A DNA stretch of 13,910 nt, taken from positions 1 through 13,910 of the forward strand of contig JAQVHC010000027.1 in the NCBI GenBank assembly GCA_028696435.1. Direction: 5' to 3'. Source of the stretch: Actinomycetota bacterium (GTDB lineage: Bacteria; Actinomycetota; Humimicrobiia; Humimicrobiales; Humimicrobiaceae). Positions within the stretch are counted from its first letter, which is position 1, and every line of letters begins with the position of its first letter. The notes under the pieces were generated by a model that was given only the letters and a program-made list of their open reading frames with translations, made no database searches and had not been told where the DNA came from. Positions 1-7,268 of this stretch are shown in pieces. The position numbers and the translations under genes were made by a program.

Positions 1-2
1 TA

Positions 3-641
3 ATTCCAGACTTTAAAAATTTAACTTCCGATGAAATCTCTGACTATATACCTAAGTCAATCATTCTAGCCAGTCTGCTCCTTCTTGGTTTATACTGCCT
101 CAAGGCAATTACTATTGTTATTCCTGCGGTACTGCTATATATAATTGCAGGTATTATATTTCCACCGATCCCTGCAATTGCAGTTACATTGATCTGTCTT
201 GTAATAGAGTTAACAATTGGATATTACGTTGGTAGATATCTAGGTCAGGAGAGGGTCATAAAATTAGTGGATAAGAACAATCACCTGAATAAAATCATCA
301 GATATATTCAGAATAAGAGCTTAACCAGTTGCTTTATCGTAAGCTTTGTGCCGGGTTTCCCGATAGATTTAACAAGCATGCTGTTTGGTGCTTCAAATAC
401 AAAATATTTCCAGTTTTTAACAGGTTCTCTTCTGGGGCTGACACCCACAATGATTCCTATTGTCCTGATCGGTAATTCAATAACAGACCCCCTGTCAAAA
501 GAATTTCTAATCCCCTTTTCTATCTGTGTTGCAATATCCTTATCGTCTTTGCTCTTTTATCGTATATGGTTAAAAGGCCGTAGAGTACAAAACCACAAAA
601 AAGAAACCTCAAGTAAGCAGCACTCTGTAAAAGCAAAATAA
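3..641 (+). CDS. TVP38/TMEM64 (VTT/DedA-like) family membrane protein, 5'-truncated
   Basis: The frame is open from the left edge, so the start lies upstream and 212 residues are visible. A TTG at 189 falls inside the membrane region and is not a credible start. Hydrophobic segments lie at about 20-37, 39-60, 61-78, 143-158 and 169-189. The VTT-domain core is visible: a Gly/Tyr-rich stretch with GYYVGRYLG (73-81), then FVPGFPID (115-122) followed by a helix with Phe and Gly residues. This matches the family pattern of a re-entrant Pro-rich segment before a membrane helix. The last 25 residues are a basic, Ser/Lys-rich cytoplasmic-type tail. Family members are inner-membrane proteins; DedA/VTT proteins have been linked to lipid scrambling and undecaprenyl-phosphate recycling, but the substrate here cannot be told. 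The 427-base gap and separate promoters suggest it is not co-transcribed with lon. The family call is firm, the function is not. Confidence 0.8.
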   Translation: MPDFKNLTSDEISDYIPKSIILASLLLLGLYCLKAITIVIPAVLLYIIAGIIFPPIPAIAVTLICLVIELTIGYYVGRYLGQERVIKLVDKNNHLNKIIRYIQNKSLTSCFIVSFVPGFPIDLTSMLFGASNTKYFQFLTGSLLGLTPTMIPIVLIGNSITDPLSKEFLIPFSICVAISLSSLLFYRIWLKGRRVQNHKKETSSKQHSVKAK

Positions 642-734
642 ACCAGGCATTTCGCGCAAGCAATGCTGTGTACCGGACTATAATTTAAAAAAATATTAAA
701 ATCCAGTTCTCTTCTATTTTTTTAAGATCAATAA

Positions 735-764
735 AATTAAGCCTCCTCTAATTAAGCTCCCTTC
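735..764. repeat. 15-bp tandem direct repeat upstream of the lon promoter
   Basis: AATTAAGCCTCCTCT (735-749) is followed directly by AATTAAGCTCCCTTC (750-764), identical at 12 of 15 positions. It ends 31 bases before the candidate -35 box at 796. That spacing would suit an activator or repressor binding two adjacent half-sites, but no known box is recognised. Confidence 0.5.
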
Positions 765-795
765 TAAATTTTTAAATAACAGATTAAAAATAATC

Positions 796-824
796 TTGAC
801 TTTTTGCAAAAATAGAAGTATACA
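796..824 (+). promoter_or_regulatory. Candidate sigma-70/sigma-A promoter P1 for lon
   Basis: TTGACT (796-801) and TATACA (819-824) are separated by exactly 17 bases, each matching the consensus at five of six positions. Transcription would start near 831, giving a leader of about 250 nt before lon. The spacer contains the self-complementary 12-mer TTTTTGCAAAAA (801-812). The match is strong, though AT-rich DNA raises the chance rate. Confidence 0.6.
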
Positions 825-835
825 TGAAGAGCAAT

Positions 836-854
836 ATTTCACTTTAAGTGAAAT
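836..854. promoter_or_regulatory. 19-bp palindrome, candidate operator at the P1 start
   Basis: ATTTCACTT (836-844), one central base, then AAGTGAAAT (846-854): a perfect 9-bp inverted repeat. It lies about 5-24 bases downstream of the predicted P1 start point, a typical repressor position. It is not the CIRCE element (TTAGCACTC-N9-GAGTGCTAA) nor a CtsR heptad repeat. The cognate regulator is unknown. Confidence 0.5.
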
Positions 855-883
855 TAATTTTTACTATTAAATATAAAATATTT

Positions 884-912
884 TTGCATTTTTATAAAAT
901 TTAAGTTATAAT
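884..912 (+). promoter_or_regulatory. Candidate second promoter P2 for lon
   Basis: TTGCAT (884-889) and a perfect TATAAT (907-912) are 17 bases apart. Transcription would start near 919, downstream of the palindrome, so it would escape a repressor bound there. The -35 box is weak and the surrounding DNA is very AT-rich. Confidence 0.4.
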
Positions 913-1080
913 TAAAATCAAAAATATGTTATACAAAGAGCTGTCATTATAGCAGCAGCAAAGTAGATTTAATTTAAGACATATAAAGGTATATAATATG
1001 TATAAACAATAAAAAATTTATACTGGTTTAAAATATTTACATATACATTAAAAAATAAAAGATAGGAGTTGAAAAACTTA

Positions 1081-3579
1081 ATGGCAAAAGAACAAATAGA
1101 TGAAAAAGATAAAATAAAAATACCTGAAGAGCTTCCTCTTCTTTCACTAAAGAATAGTGTTGTATTTCCTTTTCTTACAACGCCTCTGATTGTTGGAAGA
1201 AAAAAGTCGCTGGAAGCAGTCAGGAATGCATCGAAAGAACATAATCTTATAGTTGTAGCAGCACAAAAAGAAGAAAATAAAGAAGAAGTAAGCGAAGAAG
1301 ACATATATAGTGTTGGAACCGTATGTGCAATAAAACAGGTGTCTAATATTTCAGAAAATGAGATTAAGTGCATTGTAGAAGGCATATCACGTGTAAAAAT
1401 AAAAAATTTTACACAAACAGAACCTTATTTTAGAGTAGCTGTTGAATTAATGAAAGAAACACCGCTTGTTGAGGACGAAGAAACACGAAATCTCACTACT
1501 ACATTAAGAATGCAGGTAGAAAAATTTATTAAGCTTGGTATTCCGCTTCCGACTGCATTTGTAGTGGCAGCAACCAATATCTCTGACACTGAAATTCAGG
1601 CTGATTTATTTGCTTCATATTTATTATCAGATACAAAGCAAAAACAAAAAATACTTGAGGAAAGTAACCTTAAAAAAAGGTTAAAAAAATTAACAGAATT
1701 TCTGGGCGAGGAACTTAAAAGATTTGAGGTTCAATCCCAGATTAGAGACAAAGTTCAAAAGGAAGTTGGCAAAACTCAAAGGGAATATTATTTGCGTCAG
1801 CAATTAAAAGCTATTAAAAATGAGCTGGGTGAGTTTGATGAATCTGTTGCTCTTACCAAAGAACTGGAGAAAAAACTGCAGAAGAAAAAAATGCCTAAAG
1901 ATGTAAAGGAAAAGGTTCTAAAAGAAATACAAAGACTTGAAACCATTCCCAGCATGTCTCCTGAGTATTCTTATGTTAGAACTTATATCGAATGGATGCT
2001 TGATGTCCCATGGTCTGAAAAAACAAAAGATGTCCTCGATTTAAAAAAGGCAAAGAAAATTTTAGATAGCGACCATTATGACCTGGAAAAAGTTAAAACC
2101 CATATACTGGATTATCTGGCCGTAAGAAAATTAAAAGGTGAAACAACAAAAGGCCCGATATTATGTTTTGTCGGTCCTCCCGGTGTGGGTAAAACTTCTC
2201 TCGGCCAATCTATAGCCAAAGCACTTGGAAGAAAATTTATAAGGATGTCAATTGGTGGTATAAGGGATGAAGCTGAAATCAGGGGACACAGAAGAACATA
2301 CGTTGGAGCACTCCCTGGTAGAATTATCCAGGGACTAACACAGGTGGGTACAAATAACCCGGTATTTATGCTGGATGAAATTGATAAAGTTGGAATGGAT
2401 TACAGAGGTGACCCGTCATCTGCCCTTCTGGAAGTGCTTGATCCTGAACAGAATAATTCATTTAGAGATCATTATCTGGAAGTGCCTTTTGATCTTTCAA
2501 ATGTTATGTTCATAACTACAGCTAACATACTGGACACTATTCATCCTGCACTCAGAGACAGGATGGAGATTATTGAAATACCCGGTTACAGTTCTGAAGA
2601 GAAGGTTCATATAGCTAAAAATTTTCTGATTCCAAAGCAGTTAAAAGAACAGGGAATAGAAAAATATAATATTAAATTTGATGATGAAGCTATTCTTACA
2701 ATAATTGAAGAGTATACAAGGGAAGCTGGAGTCAGGAATCTTGAGCGTGAAATAGCAAATATCTGTAAGAAAATTGCAAGAGAAATAGTCGAAGGTAAAA
2801 AGCATCCAGAAGTTGTAACTGCTGATATAGTAAGAAAATTCCTGGGTGTTCCAAAAATTTTACCGAGCGAGATAGAAGACAAGAACACGGTGGGAGTTGC
2901 AACTGGTCTTGCCTATACTCCTGTCGGTGGAGATATATTGCTCATTGAGTCCACATATTATAAAGGAAATGGCAATTTAATACTTACAGGTAAACTGGGA
3001 GATGTAATGCAGGAATCTGCAAAAGCAGCAATAAGTTACATACGCTCAAAAGCAAAGGATTTCGGGATAGACGAAGATCTATTTGAGAAATCTGATATAC
3101 ATATACATGTTCCTGCAGGAGCAATACCCAAGGACGGACCGTCAGCTGGTGTAGCTATAACTACCTCACTGGTTTCAGCATTCACAGGAATACCAGTTTT
3201 GAGAAAAGTAGGCATGACAGGAGAAATAACTCTGAGAGGAAGAGTACTCCCGATCGGAGGACTAAAAGAAAAACTTCTGGCAGCAAAAAGAGCAGGTCTT
3301 GAAAAAGTTGTATTACCTGAAAAAAACAGACAGGACCTTGAGGAAGTCCCTGAAAATATACTCAAGGGTTTAAAGCTTGAATTTGTAGAAACCATAGATG
3401 AGGTTTTAAAGCACGCCCTTGAAAGGAGTCCTCTAAAAAGTACTGAAGCAGATGAAAAAACTAAAAAACCTGAAAGTAAAAAACCTGTGGCGGAGCAGCC
3501 TGTTACAGAGAAGACTGTTGCAGAGCAGCCTGTAATGGAACAGCCATCAGGATTTGATTCAACTATATCTGCAGAGTAA
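1081..3579 (+). CDS. lon: ATP-dependent serine protease Lon
   Basis: Lon is a cytoplasmic ring-shaped AAA+ protease that degrades misfolded and regulatory proteins. The 832-residue product has the full family order: an N-terminal substrate-binding domain (about 15-205), a charged helical segment (about 205-310), the AAA+ module and the C-terminal protease. Walker A GPPGVGKT is at 365-372 and Walker B FMLDEID at 429-435. The catalytic pair is Ser688 in PKDGPSAG and Lys731 in GGLKEK, spaced 43 residues as in E. coli Lon. I chose ATG 1081, which starts MAKEQ, because the Shine-Dalgarno AGGAG (1064-1068) lies 12 bases upstream; a TTG at 1069 abuts that site and would be unusable. After the conserved fold ends near residue 780 there is a roughly 50-residue Lys/Glu/Pro-rich tail not needed for the core enzyme. 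The gene stands alone between its own promoters and a terminator. Confidence 0.97.
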   Translation: MAKEQIDEKDKIKIPEELPLLSLKNSVVFPFLTTPLIVGRKKSLEAVRNASKEHNLIVVAAQKEENKEEVSEEDIYSVGTVCAIKQVSNISENEIKCIVEGISRVKIKNFTQTEPYFRVAVELMKETPLVEDEETRNLTTTLRMQVEKFIKLGIPLPTAFVVAATNISDTEIQADLFASYLLSDTKQKQKILEESNLKKRLKKLTEFLGEELKRFEVQSQIRDKVQKEVGKTQREYYLRQQLKAIKNELGEFDESVALTKELEKKLQKKKMPKDVKEKVLKEIQRLETIPSMSPEYSYVRTYIEWMLDVPWSEKTKDVLDLKKAKKILDSDHYDLEKVKTHILDYLAVRKLKGETTKGPILCFVGPPGVGKTSLGQSIAKALGRKFIRMSIGGIRDEAEIRGHRRTYVGALPGRIIQGLTQVGTNNPVFMLDEIDKVGMDYRGDPSSALLEVLDPEQNNSFRDHYLEVPFDLSNVMFITTANILDTIHPALRDRMEIIEIPGYSSEEKVHIAKNFLIPKQLKEQGIEKYNIKFDDEAILTIIEEYTREAGVRNLEREIANICKKIAREIVEGKKHPEVVTADIVRKFLGVPKILPSEIEDKNTVGVATGLAYTPVGGDILLIESTYYKGNGNLILTGKLGDVMQESAKAAISYIRSKAKDFGIDEDLFEKSDIHIHVPAGAIPKDGPSAGVAITTSLVSAFTGIPVLRKVGMTGEITLRGRVLPIGGLKEKLLAAKRAGLEKVVLPEKNRQDLEEVPENILKGLKLEFVETIDEVLKHALERSPLKSTEADEKTKKPESKKPVAEQPVTEKTVAEQPVMEQPSGFDSTISAE
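3487..3546 (+). repeat. 30-bp in-frame tandem repeat encoding the Lon tail
   Basis: Two 30-bp units, 3487-3516 and 3517-3546, encode VAEQPVTEKT and VAEQPVMEQP (residues 803-812 and 813-822). A 15-bp sub-period is also visible, since each unit repeats the V-x-E-x pattern. The tail looks as if it grew by in-frame duplication. Confidence 0.7.
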
Positions 3580-3590
3580 GGTCAAAAACA

Positions 3591-3634
3591 AATTCTAACA
3601 GCAGGCCTGCACAAGCAGCAGGTCTGCTAGAATT
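3591..3634. repeat. Hairpin A downstream of lon
   Basis: AATTCTA (3591-3597) pairs with TAGAATT (3628-3634), and CAGGCCTGC (3602-3610) pairs with GCAGGTCTG (3618-3626) with one G-U, around a 7-base loop. No T-run follows on the plus strand. On the minus strand it is followed by TTTGTTTTTG, so it may act as a backup terminator for transcripts reading out of purH. Confidence 0.5.
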
Positions 3635-3643
3635 AAAGCTAAT

Positions 3644-3715
3644 AATAACCCGATGCAGGTTATTCATAATAACCCTCCAGAGAATATTATTGTAACTATT
3701 CTGAGGAGGGTTATT
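3644..3715. repeat. Alternating AATAACC/GGTTATT inverted repeats (hairpins B)
   Basis: The 7-mer AATAACC and its complement alternate four times: 3644-3650, 3658-3664, 3668-3674 and 3709-3715. The outer pair extends to an 11-bp stem, AATAACCCTCC (3668-3678) with GGAGGGTTATT (3705-3715). A 2x2 internal loop and a further 6-bp stem, AGAATA/TATTCT (3681-3686, 3697-3702), complete it. Neighbouring arms can pair in more than one mutually exclusive way. No T-run follows, so this is not a standard terminator. Confidence 0.6.
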
Positions 3716-3744
3716 AAATAATAGTGGTGTTTATATTCAAAAAT

Positions 3745-3785
3745 TAGCAGCGGTATTTAATCAAAAATAGCGCTGCTAGTTTTTT
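3745..3785. terminator. Bidirectional intrinsic terminator between lon and purH
   Basis: TAGCAGCG (3745-3752) and CGCTGCTA (3771-3778) form an 8-bp GC-containing stem with an 18-base loop. On the plus strand six T residues follow (3780-3785), ending lon transcripts. On the minus strand the stem is followed by ATTTTTG, ending the purine operon just after purH. This placement between convergent genes is what a shared terminator should look like. Confidence 0.75.
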
Positions 3786-3795
3786 AAATCAGTGT

Positions 3796-5502
3796 CTAAT
3801 GCTTAAAATGTCTTTTTCCAGTAAATACCATTGGAATTTTATTTCTATTGCAGCTTGCTATAACTTCATTATCTCTTATAGAGCCACCGGGTTGTATAAT
3901 TGCTTTTATTCCACTTCTAGCAGCAAGCTCAGCTACATCTTCAAATGGGAAAAATGCATCAGAGGCCATAACCGAGCCATTACACCTTCCATCTGATTTT
4001 TTAATTGCTATTTCTGCTGAATCAATCCTGCTCATCTGGCCTGCCCCTATTCCAACTGTTTTGCCGCCTATAGCAAGCACTATTGCATTTGATTTAACAT
4101 TTTTTACTATCTGCCAGCCAAAGAGTAAGTCATCCCACTGGCTGCTAGACGGTGCTACTTCTGTAACTACTTTCATATCCTCTCTATTATCTATGCCTTC
4201 ATCAAGATCCTGAAGTAAGATTCCGCCGTCGACACTTTTAATATCTATATTTCGTGTTTTAAAGTTTTCCTGGTTTAATTTCTTTAAATAATCATCCAGT
4301 TTAAAATCTATTCTAAGAATTCTTAGATTTTGTTTTTGTGAAAGCATTTTAAGAGCTTCTTCATCAAAATCCGGCGCAATAACAACTTCTACATATTTAT
4401 CAAGCATAAATTTTGCTGCTTCTGTTGTCCATTTCATATTGCTTGCAATAACGCTGCCAAAAGCTGAAACAGGGTCGCACTCATATGCTTTTTTATATGC
4501 TTCTTCAATAGTGTTACCTATAGCAGCCCCGCATGGATTATTATGTTTTATCACCGCAACGCAGGGGACAGAAAATTCCTTCACAATATTGAAAGCTGCA
4601 TTACCATCCAGAATATTATTATAGGACAGCTCTTTACCCTGAAATTGTCGGGCGCCAGTAAAATTTTCACTGCTGCTATCTATGTATTTATAATATGAAG
4701 CTTTTTGATGTGGATTCTCACCGTATCTAAGATTTTGAATTTTTATAAGATCGAATTTGAGATTATCCTTAAAATCACCATTCTCACTTCTAAATTTATC
4801 TCCAGCTTCTTTATCGCCGGTTTCTCCAGCCCCGGTTACTCCAGCAGAAGTCCCACATTCAACATTTAAGTAATCCCTTACCGATATATCTGAATCGCCA
4901 AAATCCTGTATTTTATTTTTAAGGTAATTAAAAATAACACTATCATATTCACAGGTATGCTGAAAAGCCTTAACAGCCAGTCTAAAAAGTGTACCCCTGC
5001 TTAAATAACCATTATTCTCTTTAAGTTCTTCCTCTATCTTCTTATAATCTTCAGGATCAACAACTACTGCCACCCCTTTATTATTCTTCGCAGCACTTCT
5101 AATCATAGTTGGTCCACCAATATCAATATTTTCTATAGCTTCCTCCAGAGTGACATCACTTTTTGATATAGTCTCTTTAAAAGGATATAAATTTACTACT
5201 ACCATATCTATTAATTTTATTCCAGCGGCAGCAATTTCACTCATGTGCTTTTCATTACTCCTGTCAGCTAGTATTCCTCCATGGATATAAGGATGCAGTG
5301 TTTTTACCCTTCCGTTTAACATTTCAGGAAAACCGGTAAATTCCTCTACTTTTTTTACTTTTATTCCTTCTTCTTCAAGTTTCCTGAAAGTCCCGCCGGT
5401 TGAAATGATTTCTACATTCATAGCCTCGAGCGTCCTTGCAAAATCTACAATTCCTTCCTTGTTCGACACACTTATTAAAGCTCTTTTGATTTTTACTTTC
5501 AT
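3796..5502 (-). CDS. purH: Bifunctional AICAR formyltransferase / IMP cyclohydrolase
   Basis: PurH catalyses the last two steps to IMP: 10-formyl-THF-dependent formylation of AICAR, then ring closure. The 568-residue protein begins with the MGS-like cyclohydrolase domain, with STGGT (34-38) and GRVKTLHPYIHGG (64-76). The formyltransferase domain follows: LRYGENPHQ (258-266), active-site KHNNPCG (319-325), and C-terminal SDAFFPF and IQPGGS ending in TGKRHFKH. It is about 40-50 residues longer than usual because of a Gly/Thr/Glu/Asp-rich stretch at about 215-248 between the domains, where most homologues have a short linker. The ATG at 5502 has AGGGGAG five bases upstream, and this site overlaps the purN stop codon; the genes are 9 bp apart. 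It is the last gene of the operon, with a terminator close behind. Confidence 0.97.
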   Translation of the reverse strand: MKVKIKRALISVSNKEGIVDFARTLEAMNVEIISTGGTFRKLEEEGIKVKKVEEFTGFPEMLNGRVKTLHPYIHGGILADRSNEKHMSEIAAAGIKLIDMVVVNLYPFKETISKSDVTLEEAIENIDIGGPTMIRSAAKNNKGVAVVVDPEDYKKIEEELKENNGYLSRGTLFRLAVKAFQHTCEYDSVIFNYLKNKIQDFGDSDISVRDYLNVECGTSAGVTGAGETGDKEAGDKFRSENGDFKDNLKFDLIKIQNLRYGENPHQKASYYKYIDSSSENFTGARQFQGKELSYNNILDGNAAFNIVKEFSVPCVAVIKHNNPCGAAIGNTIEEAYKKAYECDPVSAFGSVIASNMKWTTEAAKFMLDKYVEVVIAPDFDEEALKMLSQKQNLRILRIDFKLDDYLKKLNQENFKTRNIDIKSVDGGILLQDLDEGIDNREDMKVVTEVAPSSSQWDDLLFGWQIVKNVKSNAIVLAIGGKTVGIGAGQMSRIDSAEIAIKKSDGRCNGSVMASDAFFPFEDVAELAARSGIKAIIQPGGSIRDNEVIASCNRNKIPMVFTGKRHFKH

Positions 5503-5511
5503 CTTTCTCCC

Positions 5512-6135
5512 CTATTTTTCGTTATTTTTATCTAAAATTCTTACTTTTCTCCCTTCTATTTTTAACCTGTCTTCACAAAAATACCTTACTGCCAGTGGAT
5601 AAATTTTATGTTCTATTTTATGTATTTTTTCCTCCAGCCCTTCCAGACTTTCATCCTGGTCAATATCCAGCGCCTTCTGGAGTATTATTGGCCCACTATC
5701 AAGGCCTTCATCTGCAAAATGTACTGTAACTCCAGTTACTTTTACACCATAATCAAAAGCATCCTTAATGCCGTGAGCACCTTTAAACGAAGGGAGAAGT
5801 GAAGGATGAATATTTAGAATCCTGTTTTTAAACCTGGATACAAATTCGGGACTCAGCACAAACATATAGCCAGCCAGTACCACCAGGTCTACCTTTTCTT
5901 TCTCCAGGAGCTCTATAATTTTACTGTCATACTCCTCTCTTGTGCTGTATTCCGAAGGGTCCATAAAAACTGCTTTGATTTTATTTTCCTCTGCTCTTTT
6001 GAGAGCATATGCATCTTTATTATTTGAAAATACAAGAACAATATCGCCATTAAGGTCATCGGTTTTATTATAATCAATAAGTGCCTGAAGATTTGAACCA
6101 AAACCAGAAGCAAATACTGCTATTTTTTTTCTCAT
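5512..6135 (-). CDS. purN: Phosphoribosylglycinamide formyltransferase (GAR transformylase)
   Basis: PurN transfers a formyl group from 10-formyl-THF to GAR, giving FGAR, the third step of the pathway. The 207-residue length is normal. The phosphate-binding loop is GFGSN (11-15). The catalytic residues are Asn108 and His110 in NIHPSLLPSF and Asp146 in DEGLDSGP, equivalent to Asn106, His108 and Asp144 of E. coli PurN. The start MRKKIAVFASG fits the family. Its Shine-Dalgarno is weak: only a GAAAG-type purine run lies upstream, so translation may depend partly on purM, which ends 38 bp before. The purH ribosome site overlaps the purN stop. Confidence 0.97.
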   Translation of the reverse strand: MRKKIAVFASGFGSNLQALIDYNKTDDLNGDIVLVFSNNKDAYALKRAEENKIKAVFMDPSEYSTREEYDSKIIELLEKEKVDLVVLAGYMFVLSPEFVSRFKNRILNIHPSLLPSFKGAHGIKDAFDYGVKVTGVTVHFADEGLDSGPIILQKALDIDQDESLEGLEEKIHKIEHKIYPLAVRYFCEDRLKIEGRKVRILDKNNEK

Positions 6136-6173
6136 ATGTAACCCGACTTTCTTTATTATTAACCTTTCTTTAC

Positions 6174-7268
6174 TTAACCCTTCTTTATTATTACTTTTCC
6201 GCTTCCTGAAGTTATGGTCCCGATATTATAAATATTATGAATATTATCATCTATTCTTGTTGCGATTTTTTTGACCCTGCCAAGTTCATCAGGTGGAATA
6301 ACCAAAACCATTCCTATGCCCATATTAAATACTCTGAACATTTCCTTTTTATCAATACTACCCAGCTCCTGAAAAAATTTAAAAACAGATGGTATTTCCC
6401 AGCTTCCTTCCTGTATTACAGCATCCATATTAGCAGGTATTACCCTGTTAATATTTTCATAAAACCCTCCACCTGTTATATGCGCAATCCCATGGATTTT
6501 AACTTTGCTTTCAACAATTTTATTTATTAACTTAGAATACAGGAGTGTAGGAGTTAAAAGTAAATTCCCCAGCGGAACACCACCACTCCAGTCATATATT
6601 TTATTTAAATCAAGATTCTTATCATCAATTAGTTTACGGACCAGGGAAAAGCCATTACTATGGATACCTGAAGATGGTATCCCTGCTACTATATCTCCTT
6701 CATTAACAAGCCCCGGGTTTATTATTTCTGATTTTTCTATAATGCCAACTGCAAAGCCAGCAATATCAATATCATCTTCTCCACTCATGCCGGGATGCTC
6801 GGCAATTTCACCACCAATAAGTACAGTATCGCAATAAAGACAGCTTTTTGATATAGACTCAATTATAACTTTTATTTTCTCCTCATTTACTTTACCACAT
6901 GCTATATAATCGAGAAAAAAGAGAGGTTTTGCACCACAACAGATTATGTCATTTATGCACATCGCAACTGCATCCTGTCCTATACCCTGATAATGATTTA
7001 GTCTTTTTGCAAGCATTATTTTTGTTCCTACGCCATCAGTTGATGAAACAAGAACTGGAGTTTTATAATCCTTAAGGTCGGGTTGAAAAAGTCCTGAGTA
7101 AGATGACAGGTTGCTTAACACCCTGTCCGAAAATGTCGAGGCTATTGTCTTTTTAAGCTGGCCAAGGACATCAGAAGCTTTATCTATATTTACACCCGAC
7201 GATTTGTAGGAATATTTTTTAACTCTTTTTTTATTATTCTCTTTTTTCTTATTATTCTCATCAGGCAT
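6174..7268 (-). CDS. purM: Phosphoribosylformylglycinamidine cyclo-ligase (AIR synthetase)
   Basis: PurM uses ATP to close FGAM into AIR, the fifth step. Family motifs appear in order: YSYKSSGVNI (19-28) as the conserved N-terminal strand, SSTDGVGTK (75-83), DAVAMCINDI with GAKPLFFLDY (99-121), GGEIAEHPGM (152-161) and HITGGGFYENINRVIP. The usual Thr in GGETAE is Ile here. The 364-residue length exceeds the typical 340-350 because 18 Lys/Asn-rich residues precede the conserved start. There is no in-frame ATG, GTG or TTG nearer to it, so I keep ATG 7268. That start overlaps the end of purF by 8 bp (ATGCCTGA), suggesting translational coupling, in line with only a modest GAGAG ribosome site. 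Confidence 0.97.
   Translation of the reverse strand: MPDENNKKKENNKKRVKKYSYKSSGVNIDKASDVLGQLKKTIASTFSDRVLSNLSSYSGLFQPDLKDYKTPVLVSSTDGVGTKIMLAKRLNHYQGIGQDAVAMCINDIICCGAKPLFFLDYIACGKVNEEKIKVIIESISKSCLYCDTVLIGGEIAEHPGMSGEDDIDIAGFAVGIIEKSEIINPGLVNEGDIVAGIPSSGIHSNGFSLVRKLIDDKNLDLNKIYDWSGGVPLGNLLLTPTLLYSKLINKIVESKVKIHGIAHITGGGFYENINRVIPANMDAVIQEGSWEIPSVFKFFQELGSIDKKEMFRVFNMGIGMVLVIPPDELGRVKKIATRIDDNIHNIYNIGTITSGSGKVIIKKG

Larger units (their letters stand above)
642..1080. other. Long AT-rich intergenic region upstream of lon
   Basis: These 439 bases hold no credible gene on either strand; the reading frames are short and lack ribosome sites. The region contains a 15-bp tandem repeat, two promoter-like sequences and a palindrome, listed separately. 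Near the lon start there is also an all-AT inverted repeat, GTATAAA/TTTATAC (1000-1006 and 1017-1023, loop of 10), too weak to call a regulator. Just after the upstream stop, GCATT/AATGC (647-651, 662-666) could form a small stem, but no T-run follows, so I do not call a terminator. Confidence 0.6.

Noticed and set aside
735..750. AGAGGAGG on the minus strand as the ribosome site of a small gene
   Set aside because: Only a frame of about 15 codons with no ATG, GTG or usable TTG follows, so no gene can be supported.
1069..1080. TTG at 1069 as the lon start
   Set aside because: The AGGAG ribosome site ends at 1068 and would leave no spacing; ATG at 1081 gives the usual Lon N-terminus.
642..1080. 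Riboswitch or small RNA in the lon upstream region
   Set aside because: The region is too AT-rich, with no GC stems, conserved purine or other aptamer core, or intrinsic terminator.
969..1385. A 138-codon minus-strand reading frame across the lon start
   Set aside because: It overlaps the conserved Lon N-terminal domain, its product is Ser/Phe-rich with no recognisable domain, and it has no ribosome site; it is a shadow of lon.
3668..3715. Miniature transposable element at the large hairpin
   Set aside because: Terminal inverted repeats are present, but no target-site duplication is visible and no second copy exists in the window; kept only as a finding to check.
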